In this document: positions 46,074-55,770 of the stretch, piece after piece
Layout of the letters: every line of letters begins with the position of its first letter
Position numbering within the stretch: position 1 is the first letter of the stretch
DNA from: Aeoliella straminimaris
GTDB taxonomy: Bacteria; Planctomycetota; Planctomycetia; Pirellulales; Lacipirellulaceae
DNA length: 64,000 nucleotides
Assembly: GCF_024054565.1 (NCBI RefSeq)
Contig: NZ_JAMXLR010000061.1
Span: 248,001-312,000, forward strand
Direction of reading: 5' to 3'
Translations under genes and position numbers: made by a program
The notes under the pieces: generated by a model
The model's database searches: none
What the model was told of the DNA's origin: nothing
What the model saw: the letters and a program-made list of their open reading frames with translations, nothing else

Positions 46074-48467
46074 ATGAACTACAACAGGCTCCCGCTTCTG
46101 ATGGCTCCCCTGGTGACGCTGCTATTCCTAACTACTGCCGCCCTTGCGATGGCGGCCGAGACGCCGCAGGACAATCGTTTGTGGTACGACGAGCCAGCCA
46201 GCAAGTGGACCGAAGCGGTGCCCGTGGGCAACGGACGGCTAGGCGCCATGTGCTTTGGCGGTACGACCGATGCACGGATTCAATTGAACGAAGAATCGGT
46301 GTGGGCAGGACCACCCGTGCCCCAGAACACACCCGCGATGCGCGAAGCTTTGCCCGCCGCCCGCGAAGCGTGGTTTGCCGGCGACTACGACAAAGCTCAT
46401 CAACTGCTGCAGCCCGCCATGGCCGCGCGAATCTCGCCCCGCAGCTACCAGACCCTCGGCGACCTGCATCTGGAACTGGTCGACGTAGACGGCGACGTGA
46501 CGGACTATCGGCGGCAGCTCGATCTCGACACCGCCATCGCCACTACCACGTTCACCATCGATGGCGTGACTTACCAGCGGGAGGTCTTTTCCTCGCCAGT
46601 CGACGATGTACTGGTCGTGCGGATGACGGCCAGCGAGCCGGGCAAGCTCAATCTGCAAGCATGGCTCGATCGCCCAGTCGACTTCGAAGTCACCAGCGAC
46701 GAGTCCGGCACGCTCACCATGCGCGGCCAGGCGCAGCACAAGGGCAAGCATCTCGGCACGTTCTGGCAGGCGACGCTCAAGGCCAACGCCGACGGCGGAG
46801 AGTCCAAAATCGTCGACAACCGTTTGGAGCTGAGCGGTGCCGACTCGGTAACGTTCATTCTGGCTGCGGCCACCGACTACAACCCACAGTTGCCCGAGAC
46901 ACGCTCCCCAGAGGTTGCTGCCGATCTGATCGCGACGTGCCTGAAGCAAATCGAAGGCAAGACCTTCGACGAAATGCGCGACCACCACATCACGGCCCAT
47001 CGCGAATACTTCCGCCGCGTGGCATTGGACCTTGGCAATGACGAGAACAACTCGCTGCCAACCGACGAGCGCCTGGAGAAAGTCAAACAAGGCGAGACCG
47101 ACACGGCGCTCGAGGCCCTGTACTTTCAATACGGCCGGTACCTGCTGATTTGCTCCTCTCGCCCCGGCTGCTTGCCGGCCAACCTGCAGGGCATTTGGAA
47201 CGAGCACATCGAAGCGCCATGGAACTCCGACTACCACACGAACATCAACATGCAGATGAACTACTGGCCCGCCGAGGTGACCGGCCTCAGTGAATTGCAC
47301 GGGCCGATGTTCGACTATACCGAGCGATTGGTGCCCCCGGCCCGCGCGACGGCCCGCGAGATGTTTGGCACCCGTGGCGCCGCTAGTGGCCATACCAGCG
47401 ACATCTGGCATTGGACGCCCGTGTTCGGCTACCTGGTGTACGGCATGTGGCCGCACGGACTGGCGTGGAACTCCACGCACTTCACCGAGCACTACCACTT
47501 CACCGGCGACAAGGAGTTCCTCCGCGAGCGGGCCTATCCGCTGCTGCGCGAGGTGTCGTCGTTTTACCTCGACTACCTGACGCCCGATCCCGAGACCGGC
47601 ATGCTGATGGCCGGGCCCGACATCTCGCCGGAGAACTCCTACAGTGTGGATGGCAAGCGATATAACGTTTCGATGGGCACCAGCATGAGCCAGCAGATGG
47701 CCTGGGAGGCCTTCACGGCCACGCTCGAAGCGGCCGACGTGTTGGGCGAGAGCGACTCGCTGATTGACGAGATTCGCGCGGCCCGCGAGAAGCTCTACAT
47801 TCCGCAAATCGGCGACGATGGCCGGCTGATGGAGTGGAGCAAGCCGTTCGACGAGCCGGAACCCGGCCACCGCCACATCTCGCACCTGTTCGCCGTGCAC
47901 CCGGGTCGTCAGTACAACAAACGGCAATCGCCCGAGATGCTGGACGCCGCCCGCAAGACGATCGACTATCGCCTGTCGCACGGCGGCGGGCACACCGGTT
48001 GGAGCCGGGCGTGGATCATCAACTTCTTCGCCCGCTTCGGCGAAGGCAACATCGCCCACGACAACATCGAGGCGCTCTTGGCCAAAAGCACGCACCCCAA
48101 CCTGCTGGACAATCACCCACCATTCCAAATCGACGGCAACTTCGGCGGCACCGCGGGCATCGCCGAAATTCTGCTGCAGTCGCACATTCAGCACGATGGG
48201 CCTACCGGCCCGTACGAAATCGAACTGCTCCCCGCCCTGCCCACGGCCTGGCCCACCGGCTCCGTGACCGGCCTCCGCGCCCGCGGTGGCTTCGAGGTCG
48301 ACATCGCTTGGGAAGATGGCAAGCTCACTTCGGCCACGATCACGTCGCTGGGTGGTGAGGAGGCGATTTTGGTTTATGGGGAGAAAAGCTTGGAGGTGGA
48401 GCTCAGGGAGGGTGAGGAGATTGAGGTGGATGGGGAGTTGGAGGTTGTGGAAAACACTAGGACTTAG
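46074..48467 (+). CDS. glycoside hydrolase family 95 (alpha-L-fucosidase/galactosidase)
   Basis: 797 residues with a signal peptide (to about AMAAE). Family pattern: LWYDEPASKWTEAVPVGNGRLGAMCFGG, IQLNEESVWAGPP, then WNSDYHTNINMQMNYWPAE (catalytic Asn region) and QIDGNFGGTAGIAEILLQSH (Asp region). Inverting fucosidase or galactosidase on terminal alpha-linked sugars of complex glycans, acting outside the cytoplasm. The frame opens 8 codons earlier; Met 46074 has GAGAAG upstream. Divergent neighbour of the ChbG-like gene. Confidence 0.92.
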   Translation: MNYNRLPLLMAPLVTLLFLTTAALAMAAETPQDNRLWYDEPASKWTEAVPVGNGRLGAMCFGGTTDARIQLNEESVWAGPPVPQNTPAMREALPAAREAWFAGDYDKAHQLLQPAMAARISPRSYQTLGDLHLELVDVDGDVTDYRRQLDLDTAIATTTFTIDGVTYQREVFSSPVDDVLVVRMTASEPGKLNLQAWLDRPVDFEVTSDESGTLTMRGQAQHKGKHLGTFWQATLKANADGGESKIVDNRLELSGADSVTFILAAATDYNPQLPETRSPEVAADLIATCLKQIEGKTFDEMRDHHITAHREYFRRVALDLGNDENNSLPTDERLEKVKQGETDTALEALYFQYGRYLLICSSRPGCLPANLQGIWNEHIEAPWNSDYHTNINMQMNYWPAEVTGLSELHGPMFDYTERLVPPARATAREMFGTRGAASGHTSDIWHWTPVFGYLVYGMWPHGLAWNSTHFTEHYHFTGDKEFLRERAYPLLREVSSFYLDYLTPDPETGMLMAGPDISPENSYSVDGKRYNVSMGTSMSQQMAWEAFTATLEAADVLGESDSLIDEIRAAREKLYIPQIGDDGRLMEWSKPFDEPEPGHRHISHLFAVHPGRQYNKRQSPEMLDAARKTIDYRLSHGGGHTGWSRAWIINFFARFGEGNIAHDNIEALLAKSTHPNLLDNHPPFQIDGNFGGTAGIAEILLQSHIQHDGPTGPYEIELLPALPTAWPTGSVTGLRARGGFEVDIAWEDGKLTSATITSLGGEEAILVYGEKSLEVELREGEEIEVDGELEVVENTRT

Positions 48468-48535
48468 CAATGCTCCTGGAGCACGAAAGCAACAATCCCC
48501 AGAATGTGCGTCGTATGGCGTAGTCGGGTTTCCCT

Positions 48536-48793
48536 GTGCTCACGTTGCTCACGCAGCTGATTTTTGTTGCGATAGTGTTATTAGGAGCTGCACTCGGTGT
48601 TCTCCTGGGAATCTATGGAATGTACTTTGCCTGCGTGGCGTTAGATAAGGTACTTGGGCTAAGTGGTGGCGACGGCTTTGTTACGATTGGGTGGGTATTA
48701 CTTGTAGTCACTATTCCTTTAGGTGGCTATCTTGGTGGACAGCTCTCTCAGAAGCTCGCACGAATCTTGCTCAGGTTAGAAGACAGCGCGTAG
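48536..48793 (+). CDS. small two-helix membrane protein
   Basis: 85 residues, GTG start. Two hydrophobic helices (about 8-35 and 47-68) are separated by a Gly-rich loop (LGLSGGDGFV) and followed by a basic/Leu tail. No family recognised and no strong ribosome site, so it could be a minor or degenerate gene. Confidence 0.5.
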   Translation: MLTLLTQLIFVAIVLLGAALGVLLGIYGMYFACVALDKVLGLSGGDGFVTIGWVLLVVTIPLGGYLGGQLSQKLARILLRLEDSA

Positions 48794-48903
48794 CACAATC
48801 ATCCATAAACCCGGATAACACAACCAATATTGGTCTCCTTAGTGGCTAGAAGGTAGAATAGGGGCATCCAAGTCACCGTCCGCACTTCTCAATCAGGATC
48901 CCG

Positions 48904-49167
48904 ATGCCAAAGCTCGACTATCGCAATATCGAAATCGACGCCGAGCGATGCGGCGGTCAGCCAGTCGTGGCGGGAACGCGTATCCGCGTTGCGACGATAC
49001 TGACCTGCTACCGTCAGGGAATGAGTGTCGAAGAGATCACGCAGCAGTACTCCTCGCTGAAACCGGCGGACGTTCACGACGCTCTGGCGTACGCCTACGA
49101 TCACATTGCCGAAATCGAACAGGCACTGGCCGAGGATGACGAGTTGATCGCTAAACACAAACGGTAA
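48904..49167 (+). CDS. DUF433 protein (VapB45-type antitoxin-like)
   Basis: 87 residues. The DUF433 pattern is nearly complete: IEIDAERCGGQPVVAGTRIRVATIL, GMSVEEITQQYSSLKPADVHDALAYAY. In many bacteria this helix-turn-helix-like protein is the antitoxin of a DUF5615 PIN-like toxin. No such toxin follows here; the next 175 bp hold no gene. It is an orphan copy or acts alone. Confidence 0.85.
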   Translation: MPKLDYRNIEIDAERCGGQPVVAGTRIRVATILTCYRQGMSVEEITQQYSSLKPADVHDALAYAYDHIAEIEQALAEDDELIAKHKR

Positions 49168-49342
49168 CACCGACAGCCGGCCGGAACTCGCTTTGCCACC
49201 TGTCACGTCCCCCACGGCCGGTTATTCGTGTGCGCAGCACAAGAGATCGTGGCGGCAATCACCTACTGTTGCAAGCAACACCGACAATCGGCCGAGCAAA
49301 AGTCGTGCAAATGGCCACGCTGCCTCCGGCCGCCTGTCGGTG

Positions 49343-50131
49343 CTACCCGGTAGACACTGTCTCCGCCGCTTCCTTCCGCACCGGCCCCCCCGCCACACCG
49401 AGCCGAAAGATCCCCCCCAGCGCCGCAAACACTTCGTGGTAGTTGATCTTCGACTCGCCGAACCGGCGGTCTTCGAACGTGATCGGCACTTCGGCGAAGC
49501 GGCAGCCGATTCGGCGGCAGCGGTACAAGAGCTCTTGCAGCACCGCGTAGCCGCGCGCTTTGACCAGCGACAGGTCGAGCTCTTTAAGCTTCGCCACGCG
49601 GTAACAGCGGAAGCTGCCGCTGGTGTCGTGCGGCGTAAGGCGCAGTAGCGTGCGGGCGTAGGTGTTGATGCACCAGCTCATCACTCGGCGTTTGGCTCCC
49701 CAGTCGACCACCTTGCCGCCGGGAATGTAACGCGAGCCAATCGCCACGTCGGCCTGGTCCATCGAAGCCCGCAGTGCGGGAATGTACCGCGGGTGGTGGC
49801 TAAAGTCGGCGTCCATGTTCAGCAGGTACTCGTAGTCCTGGTCGATAGCGTAATTCATTGCCGCCAGGATCGCCGTGCCGAGACCCATCTTCTTGGCGCG
49901 ATGCATAACGTGCACTCGCAGGTCGGCGGCTGCCATCTCGTCGGCCAGCTGGCCGGTGCCATCGGGCGAACCGTCGTCGACTACCAAGACGTGGGCATCT
50001 GCGGCGTGCTCGTGAATCGACTCGATGAGCGGGCGGAGATTCTCCCGCTCGTTGTACGTGCAGAGCGAAACCAGCAGCGAGCCGTGCTGCGTTTGAGATG
50101 CGACTTCGGGATCGTCCATGTTATCAGCCAT
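49343..50131 (-). CDS. GT2 polyprenol-phosphate mannose/glucose transferase (Dpm1-like)
   Basis: 262 residues. The GT-A fold has SLCTYNERENLRPLIESIH, VVDDGSPDGTGQ, the metal triad LNMDADFSHHP (DxD) and the acceptor part SRYIPGGKVVDWGAKR, the signature of dolichol/polyprenol-phosphate mannosyltransferases. No C-terminal membrane helices, so the soluble type. Makes the lipid-linked sugar donor for glycosylation outside the membrane. Start Met 50131 is preferred over the open upstream frame; its ribosome site is weak. Followed upstream by the TPR gene on the same strand. Confidence 0.9.
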   Translation of the reverse strand: MADNMDDPEVASQTQHGSLLVSLCTYNERENLRPLIESIHEHAADAHVLVVDDGSPDGTGQLADEMAAADLRVHVMHRAKKMGLGTAILAAMNYAIDQDYEYLLNMDADFSHHPRYIPALRASMDQADVAIGSRYIPGGKVVDWGAKRRVMSWCINTYARTLLRLTPHDTSGSFRCYRVAKLKELDLSLVKARGYAVLQELLYRCRRIGCRFAEVPITFEDRRFGESKINYHEVFAALGGIFRLGVAGGPVRKEAAETVSTG

Positions 50132-50229
50132 TGGGAGAGAGGGAGTGCCGTCAGAATGACAGACGCACACCGAGCTGCCAAGCAGTGGCCTGGACACTCG
50201 CCTCCAACGGTTGCGCTAGACCCAATGCG

Positions 50230-50742
50230 TTAGACGATCACGCTAGTGAGTTCCTGGAATTCACGATCGTCGCGCAGGGCGTCGAAGTCCGATTCGTAGG
50301 GCACGAGGTCGAGATAGTTGATGTCCAGGTCGAGCGCGCGCCCCAGGCAACGCAGAGCGCGGCGGCGGTTGCGGGCCAGGCACCAGTAGCAGGCGAGGTT
50401 GTAATGCAAAATGGCTTCACGGGGATCGCTACGAACCGAATCTTCGAGCGTCTCGATGGCGTGTTCCAAGCGGCCGGTCCGCTTGTAGCACCAAGCGAGC
50501 GCCAGGCCGACGTGCATGTCGCCAGGCATTAGTTCGGCGGCACGCTCGAGCGGCGCAGTGGCCTCGTGGTAACTTTCCGATTCGCGCAGCGCTTCGCCCA
50601 ACAAATAATTGGCGCGACCGCTATCGGTTACCACGGAATGGCGACGTTTGAGGCTCTCGGCTGCTTGTTCGGGAAGACCGAGTTCGAGGTAGCCTTCCGC
50701 CTCGCGGATTGCACGGGAGATGCGTGAGTTGCGTTGGGGCAT
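50230..50742 (-). CDS. TPR-repeat protein
   Basis: 170 residues of tetratricopeptide-type helices: AEGYLELGLPEQAAESLKR, ANYLLGEALRESESYHEATAPLERA, ALAWCYKRTGRLEHAIETLED, LHYNLACYWCLARNRRRALRCLGRA. About four repeats. Protein-binding scaffold; partner unknown. Met7 of the open frame (50742) is taken as start. Directly upstream of the glycosyltransferase, so possibly an operon. Confidence 0.78.
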   Translation of the reverse strand: MPQRNSRISRAIREAEGYLELGLPEQAAESLKRRHSVVTDSGRANYLLGEALRESESYHEATAPLERAAELMPGDMHVGLALAWCYKRTGRLEHAIETLEDSVRSDPREAILHYNLACYWCLARNRRRALRCLGRALDLDINYLDLVPYESDFDALRDDREFQELTSVIV

Positions 50743-51329
50743 AATGAGTTCGAAAAGCACGTTGATGGGCAGTGTTCAAAGGCCGATCGATTCCATTCTT
50801 GCGGCACGCGCTCTAGGTGTGAATGCATTCTATGCAGAGACTCGGCCGCGCCCAAGCACCTTATGAAAAGTCGCGCCGCAAGTAGTTGCAGGCTTTGGAC
50901 TAAGTGCCCAAAAATCGAGTTTTGCACCCGTACCGCCTGTAAGACGCGGGCAAACTGTTACGCGTTGGACACTATCGCCACCCACGAAATGGCGCTGCCC
51001 GCGCGGTGCCGCCTTGGCCAGCCGAGCATGCGGGGTGCGTTCAGGTGCGCCGCCCCGCCAGGTTGCGCGTTCGCCACACGTGGCGTCGGGTGAACATCGT
51101 AGCGGGCGGATGTTGCTTTTCCACCTCGTACGGCACGGCCGCGATCCGCCCGCCAATCGCTGCAAGTTGCTATCCAGCATGCACTTGCGCCGCTTCAATT
51201 ACTCCACAGCCGGCTCCTGGCGCGGCGGTTGCCTTAGTACTCCCCCAGCATCCCTCCGACACGCTCGGCGCTGCCCTGGTCCCCTCGGGCAGCGTCGGGC
51301 GTCCTCTTCTCGCTGGTCAGGTTCCGGAA
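50743..51329. other. 587-bp intergenic region with one strong hairpin
   Basis: No supported gene. A hairpin with arms CGCTGCCC (51269-51276) and GGGCAGCG (51287-51294) lies 35 bp before the next start; it could act as attenuator or terminator but has no T-run. Confidence 0.4.
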
Positions 51330-51599
51330 GTGAAGCACGTTCTTCTCCTAGCGCTGCTCCTACTCACCGTTGGCGGTTGGGCCGCCACGGTGGAGCCCCG
51401 CTCTGCGGCGGATGCCGCTGCGGTGAGCCACGCGCCTCAAATCGATTGGGTGCGAACCATCGATGGCTGGGAACCTGCCGCCAACCTGAACGCCAGGCCG
51501 CCGGCCGATGCTACGCTGCATCCCGTTGTTGTGGCAGGGTTTATGGCGCTGGGCAGCCTGTTCGCGCTGCTGGCCCCACCCACGGTGCAGCGCGACTAG
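51330..51599 (+). CDS. small two-helix membrane protein, GTG start
   Basis: 89 residues. A signal-like helix (VLLLALLLLTVGGW) and a C-terminal helix (VVVAGFMALGSLFALLAP) flank a short periplasmic segment (DWVRTIDGWEP). Likely a membrane protein of the small planctomycete type. The upstream extension of this frame is Arg/Pro-rich without merit, hence the GTG. Confidence 0.55.
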   Translation: MKHVLLLALLLLTVGGWAATVEPRSAADAAAVSHAPQIDWVRTIDGWEPAANLNARPPADATLHPVVVAGFMALGSLFALLAPPTVQRD

Positions 51600-51767
51600 C
51601 TGAGCGCATCTCGGATTTCTGTCGAGTTTCTTGCACGGATCGCCTGCCAGCCCGTCACTACTACTTGTAGAAGGCAAACTCGCCGCGACGCAACGCCGTT
51701 GCTAGCAGCGGGATCCCACACGTTTGGTGGGGCCAACTTCACTTGCCCAATCTCACTGGTGACGACC

Positions 51768-54122
51768 ATGCGACTCACACTTCGCACTTTGCTCGCTTAC
51801 ATGGACGATATTCTCGATCCGGAGAACCAGGAGAACCTGGCCAAGCAGGTTAGCGAAAGTGAGAAAGCCTCAGAGTTAATTCATCGCACCCGCGATGCAA
51901 CGCGCCGCTTGCGTCTGGGCGCTCCGCCGGTGTTTGGCGATGGAATGGAACTGGATCCGAACTACGCGGCCGAGTATCTCGACAGCACGCTCTCAGGCGA
52001 CGACATGTCGGAGTACCAGCAAGTGTGCCTCGATTCGGACGTGCATCTGGCCGAAGTGGCTTCGTGTCACCACATCCTCACGATGGTGCTAGGCGAGCCC
52101 GCCGAGATCGATTCGGACATGCGGCAAAAAATGTATGGTATCCCCGGAAGCATCGACGAGTGGCATCAGTCGCGGGTGGATACGGCGCACACGCCGGTGG
52201 TGGAAACGACGCCAGTGGCCCCAGTGGTGCATCCCCAAGCGTTGGGGCAGGACGAACCGGTCACCGAGGTGCCCGCCTACTTGAAAACGGAAAGCTCGTC
52301 CGGCGGTCGCCAGATGGCCATGGCATTTGCCGCCGCTCTGGCGTTGGGCTTTGTCGCCTTCATGCTGTTCAGACCGGGAGGCCTACTCTCAGGCAATCAG
52401 GAAGTCGCGCAGGAGGACCCCGCTGCTTCGCAGAACGAGCCTGTGGAAAATCTCGCTACTCCCGATGCGACTACTCCTGATGCGACTGCGACTGCTGCAT
52501 CACCACCGGGCCCCGAGAAGTTGGCCGTCGAGGACGGCCCAGCCGACGAGCCCGTTGAAACGGCTACCGCCCCGCCGGAAGACGGCAGTTCGTCGTCCGA
52601 AGAGGTAATCGCGGATACTCCGCCGAATACGCCACCGGCCGATCCTCAGCCACAGGACAGCACACCGCAGGACAGCGTGGTGGACGCCTCGCCGATGCAG
52701 AACGAGACTCCGGCAGCCGGTACGCCGAATGACAGTGATCTGCCACCGGTAACTCCACCAACCGATCCGACCACCAATAACGCAGTGGCAGATGCCCCGA
52801 TCGTGACTCCTCCCATCGAAGACGGCACCACCGAACCAGGCGACGTGGCGCCCGAAGAACCGATTAAGGTGGCCAGTAACGATTCCAACATGACAACTCC
52901 GCCGGTCAATGACACGTCAATGGAAAAGACGACCGAGGAAGTTACTGCCGAGGCTCCCGCGGAGCCGCCCGAAGCGCCGCCCATCGGCACGATGGTAGCA
53001 ACCGACCAGGTGCTGCTGCGGCTGGACGACGCGACGTCCGATTGGTTCCGCCTGCCGCCACGCTCGAGCGTAATGGCGGGCGATCCGCTGTTATCGCTGC
53101 CGACATTCCGCCCCTCGCTGGCGTTGGTGTCGGTGCTGCGAGTCGAGCTGTGCGACGGCGCCATGGCCAAGGTCGACTACGCCGACGACGGTAAGACCCC
53201 GCGGCTGGAACTGGCCTACGGTCGCTTCCTGCTGCAAAACACCGGCATGCAGTCCACCAAGGTGCAGTTGGTCGTCAGTGGCGAAACGCGCACCGTCGAG
53301 CTCGCATCGACTGGCGTGCTGGGATTGGATGTCGATCGACCGTTCGTTCCGGGTGCCGACGTGGAATCGTCGCTGGGTGAATTTGTGGCCACGTTCTACG
53401 CCCCCAACGGCCGCGTGGTCTGGGACACCGAGGGCGCAGCGCTCACGGTCGACCAGCCGGCACAGTGGTCGTGGAAAGAAGGCACACCCAAGTCGATTAC
53501 CGACAACGTCGAATGGCTGAACGGACAGTCGCTGGATTACCTGCAGCAAAACGTCTCACGGTACTTCGAGAAACAACTCAACAGCGATCAGCCGGCACGC
53601 GTGCAATTGCTGGAACTGTACGAAAGTTCGCGACGCCGAGAGGACAAAGCCCTGGCGGCCGTGTGCGGTACGCACGTTGGTCAGTTCGTTCCGTTCGTCC
53701 AGGCGTTGGCGGACACTCAGCAGCAGTCGAGCTGGGAAGAGCACATTGCCGAACTTCGCCGGGCCATGTCGCGCAGCACCCAGGCGGCCAAGCTGGTTCA
53801 TCAAACCTTGATCGAACAACGGGGCGGCGCCCTGGCCGACGACCTGTTCGAGATGTTGCGGGGTTACACACCCGAGCAGATTGGTACCACCCCCGAGCAG
53901 GTGCAGGCCGGAGTCACCCGGCAGTTGATCGAATGGCTGAAGCACAACCGGCTCGAGTACCGGGTGCTAGCTATCCATAACCTCAAGCAGATCTACGGCG
54001 GCAAGACTCTGGGTTACAACCCGGTCGTCACCGAGCCAGCACGTCAGGACCGCGCGGTAAAGCAGTGGCGAAGCCGCCTGGCCGACAACGAGTTGGTGCC
54101 CACTTTCGCGGCCAAGAATTAA
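51768..54122 (+). CDS. large single-pass membrane protein with FecR-like periplasmic region
   Basis: 784 residues. The N-terminal cytoplasmic part (1-180) has a helix-rich core with a DSDVHLAEVASCHH cluster that recalls zinc-type anti-sigma domains. One membrane helix (about 183-201) follows, then a long Pro/Thr/Asp/Glu linker (210-400), then a beta-rich domain (about 415-600) like a FecR-type domain (LRLDDATSDWFRLPPRSSVM) and a helical C-terminus. Inference: an anti-sigma or surface sensor; no ECF sigma gene is adjacent. Start Met 51768; an upstream frame is unsupported. Confidence 0.75.
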   Translation: MRLTLRTLLAYMDDILDPENQENLAKQVSESEKASELIHRTRDATRRLRLGAPPVFGDGMELDPNYAAEYLDSTLSGDDMSEYQQVCLDSDVHLAEVASCHHILTMVLGEPAEIDSDMRQKMYGIPGSIDEWHQSRVDTAHTPVVETTPVAPVVHPQALGQDEPVTEVPAYLKTESSSGGRQMAMAFAAALALGFVAFMLFRPGGLLSGNQEVAQEDPAASQNEPVENLATPDATTPDATATAASPPGPEKLAVEDGPADEPVETATAPPEDGSSSSEEVIADTPPNTPPADPQPQDSTPQDSVVDASPMQNETPAAGTPNDSDLPPVTPPTDPTTNNAVADAPIVTPPIEDGTTEPGDVAPEEPIKVASNDSNMTTPPVNDTSMEKTTEEVTAEAPAEPPEAPPIGTMVATDQVLLRLDDATSDWFRLPPRSSVMAGDPLLSLPTFRPSLALVSVLRVELCDGAMAKVDYADDGKTPRLELAYGRFLLQNTGMQSTKVQLVVSGETRTVELASTGVLGLDVDRPFVPGADVESSLGEFVATFYAPNGRVVWDTEGAALTVDQPAQWSWKEGTPKSITDNVEWLNGQSLDYLQQNVSRYFEKQLNSDQPARVQLLELYESSRRREDKALAAVCGTHVGQFVPFVQALADTQQQSSWEEHIAELRRAMSRSTQAAKLVHQTLIEQRGGALADDLFEMLRGYTPEQIGTTPEQVQAGVTRQLIEWLKHNRLEYRVLAIHNLKQIYGGKTLGYNPVVTEPARQDRAVKQWRSRLADNELVPTFAAKN

Positions 54123-54130
54123 CCGTGTGG

Positions 54131-54154
54131 TCGTGGGCAGGCCACTGCCCACGA
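54131..54154. repeat. perfect hairpin after the large membrane protein gene
   Basis: Arms TCGTGGGCAG and CTGCCCACGA enclose the loop GCCA: a 10-bp perfect stem 8 bp after the stop codon. No T-run on the plus side; may protect the 3' end or act as a weak terminator. Confidence 0.55.
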
Positions 54155-54421
54155 GCCGCCATCTTACTTCAATCTAGCCAAAACGGGCAAAATTGTTGGT
54201 GCCCGCCGCGCGGTTGTCTGTCGATTTCCCCTATTCCATCGGCGGATAGCTCGGTTCCCAGGACCCGCCAGTATTGTTAGACTGGGAGGTCTGTTGGAGC
54301 AGACCGGACGGTGATGGTTCTATTAGCTTGGCTCGGGGAATCCCGGCCTGAATACTGGAACGGATCACGTGCGGTTGGCCCCGCGACCCCGATACAAGGT
54401 AATCTGGCAAGGGCACCATCT

Positions 54422-54775
54422 GTGCAAGTTCGAGTTTCCACCCGCCATGGACATTTAAGTGAAGCCAGTCAGGCGAAAATTGCCAGCAAGGCAGAAAAGC
54501 TGCTGAGAATTTTCGACCGATTGAGCGATATCGTGGTGGTGGTCGACCTCAAGGACGAACAGACCCCCAAGGTCGACGTGCAGGTCTCGGCTGAGCACAA
54601 ACACGACTTCATGGCTAGCGAACAGTCCACCGAAATGATGGTGGCTGTGGATGCAGCCCTGCAGAAGATCGAACAGCAACTGCGAAAATACAAGAACCGG
54701 GTGGTCGAGCGAAATCGAGATCGCGACCGCCAGGGACGACAGGTGGAAGCTGAGCACACGCCAGAGGAAGAGTAA
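54422..54775 (+). CDS. hpf: ribosome hibernation promoting factor (short HPF)
   Basis: 117 residues from GTG 54422, which has AAGGG 8 bp upstream; an upstream frame to 54311 is not needed. The core VRVSTRHGHLSEASQAKIASKAEKL, IVVVVDLKDEQTPKVDVQVSAEHKHDF, MMVAVDAALQKIEQQLRKYK matches the S30AE/HPF domain, which dims or dimerises 70S ribosomes in stationary phase. No long C-terminal dimerisation domain, hence short type. First gene of the cluster leading into ptsN and ptsH. Confidence 0.88.
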   Translation: MQVRVSTRHGHLSEASQAKIASKAEKLLRIFDRLSDIVVVVDLKDEQTPKVDVQVSAEHKHDFMASEQSTEMMVAVDAALQKIEQQLRKYKNRVVERNRDRDRQGRQVEAEHTPEEE

Positions 54776-54903
54776 CGGTATCGGAGAGCCGCCAGGCGCG
54801 ACGACAATCCCCCCGCCCCGGCCCCCGCTACCCTAAGGTCAAACCACCGAAATACATCTCGGGCACATGCAACTGCCCGCCGACACAAGGAACCCCATGG
54901 AAA

Positions 54904-55380
54904 ATGAAATTCTCTGAGTTCATATCAAAAGAAGCCATTCGCCCGGACCTGGAGTCCGTCGACAAGGAGTCGGTGATTCGCGAGATGGCCAAAGCATTGC
55001 AGGCGGCGCACTCGATTGACGACGATCAGTTCGAGAGCGTGGTCGAAGCTATTCTGAAGCGTGAAGAACTGGGCAGCACGGGCATCGGCCGCGGGGTCGC
55101 GGTTCCCCACACCAAGCACCCCACGGTCGACAAATTGTGCGGCGCGGTGGGCGTGAGCGAAGAGGGCGTGGAATTTGACAGCCTGGACGGCGAAAAAGTA
55201 CACCTGCTGTTCCTGCTGGTATCGCCTCCCGATCGCCCCGGCGACCACCTTCGCGCACTGGAAAACATTTCTCGTCAACTACGGAACGACACCTTCTGCC
55301 GGTTCTTGAAGCAGTCCAAGAACTCCGACGATGTTTGGACGCTTCTGGAAGAGGCGGACAACAATCAGTTCGGATCGTAA
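54904..55380 (+). CDS. ptsN: PTS IIA-like regulatory protein (PtsN/EIIANtr type)
   Basis: 158 residues. The IIA fold has REELGSTGIGRGVAVPHTK with active H69, then LLFLLVSPPDRPGDHLRALENISRQLR. The absence of other sugar-PTS domains points to the nitrogen-type regulatory IIA, which accepts phosphate from HPr and signals, rather than transporting sugars. Between hpf and ptsH with short gaps, so likely one operon. Confidence 0.87.
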   Translation: MKFSEFISKEAIRPDLESVDKESVIREMAKALQAAHSIDDDQFESVVEAILKREELGSTGIGRGVAVPHTKHPTVDKLCGAVGVSEEGVEFDSLDGEKVHLLFLLVSPPDRPGDHLRALENISRQLRNDTFCRFLKQSKNSDDVWTLLEEADNNQFGS

Positions 55381-55458
55381 CCGCAAGGGTCGAGGGAGAG
55401 GCGTGGGGGACCCCTTTTTCTCCCCCTTCCCTCCATTTCTTCCCCGACAAATTGAGTT

Positions 55459-55770
55459 ATGGCTGACTTAGTGATTACCAAATCGTTTGTGGTTACGTCG
55501 AAGAACGGACTACACATTCGCCCAGCCGAGCAGCTTGCTCGGCTGGCGAACCGATTTGCCGCACATATTGGTTTGATCCACGAGAGTCAGCGCGTGGATG
55601 CCAAAAGCATCATGGAAATGCTGACATTAGGCGCCCGCGAGGGAGCCTGTGTCGTGATCGAGGCCCGGGGCAGCGATGCCCAGGAAGCGGTAGACGCGAT
55701 TTTGGCCCTAGTCCAGAGCGAGTTTGCCGAGCAGGCCACCGAAGCAACTTCGGGCGATTCGCCCAGTTGA
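55459..55770 (+). CDS. ptsH: HPr family phosphocarrier
   Basis: 103 residues. SKNGLHIRPAEQLARLA holds active H19; KSIMEMLTLGA corresponds to the Ser46 region, here with Ser at 50. It relays phosphate from EI to IIA domains. An acidic tail extends past the usual 88 residues. Co-directional with ptsN (78-bp gap) and 486 bp from ptsI. Confidence 0.9.
   Translation: MADLVITKSFVVTSKNGLHIRPAEQLARLANRFAAHIGLIHESQRVDAKSIMEMLTLGAREGACVVIEARGSDAQEAVDAILALVQSEFAEQATEATSGDSPS

Noticed and set aside
46239..48470. 743-codon open frame antisense to the GH95 gene
   Set aside because: His/Val/Gln/Arg-rich mirror of a high-GC coding strand; no family pattern, while the plus strand is a complete GH95 enzyme. 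Same reasoning for long antisense frames over ggt (23964-25337), the FAD oxidoreductase (20269-21579), CotH protein (41116-42336), rsgA (5379-6410) and the globin sensor (8103-9494).
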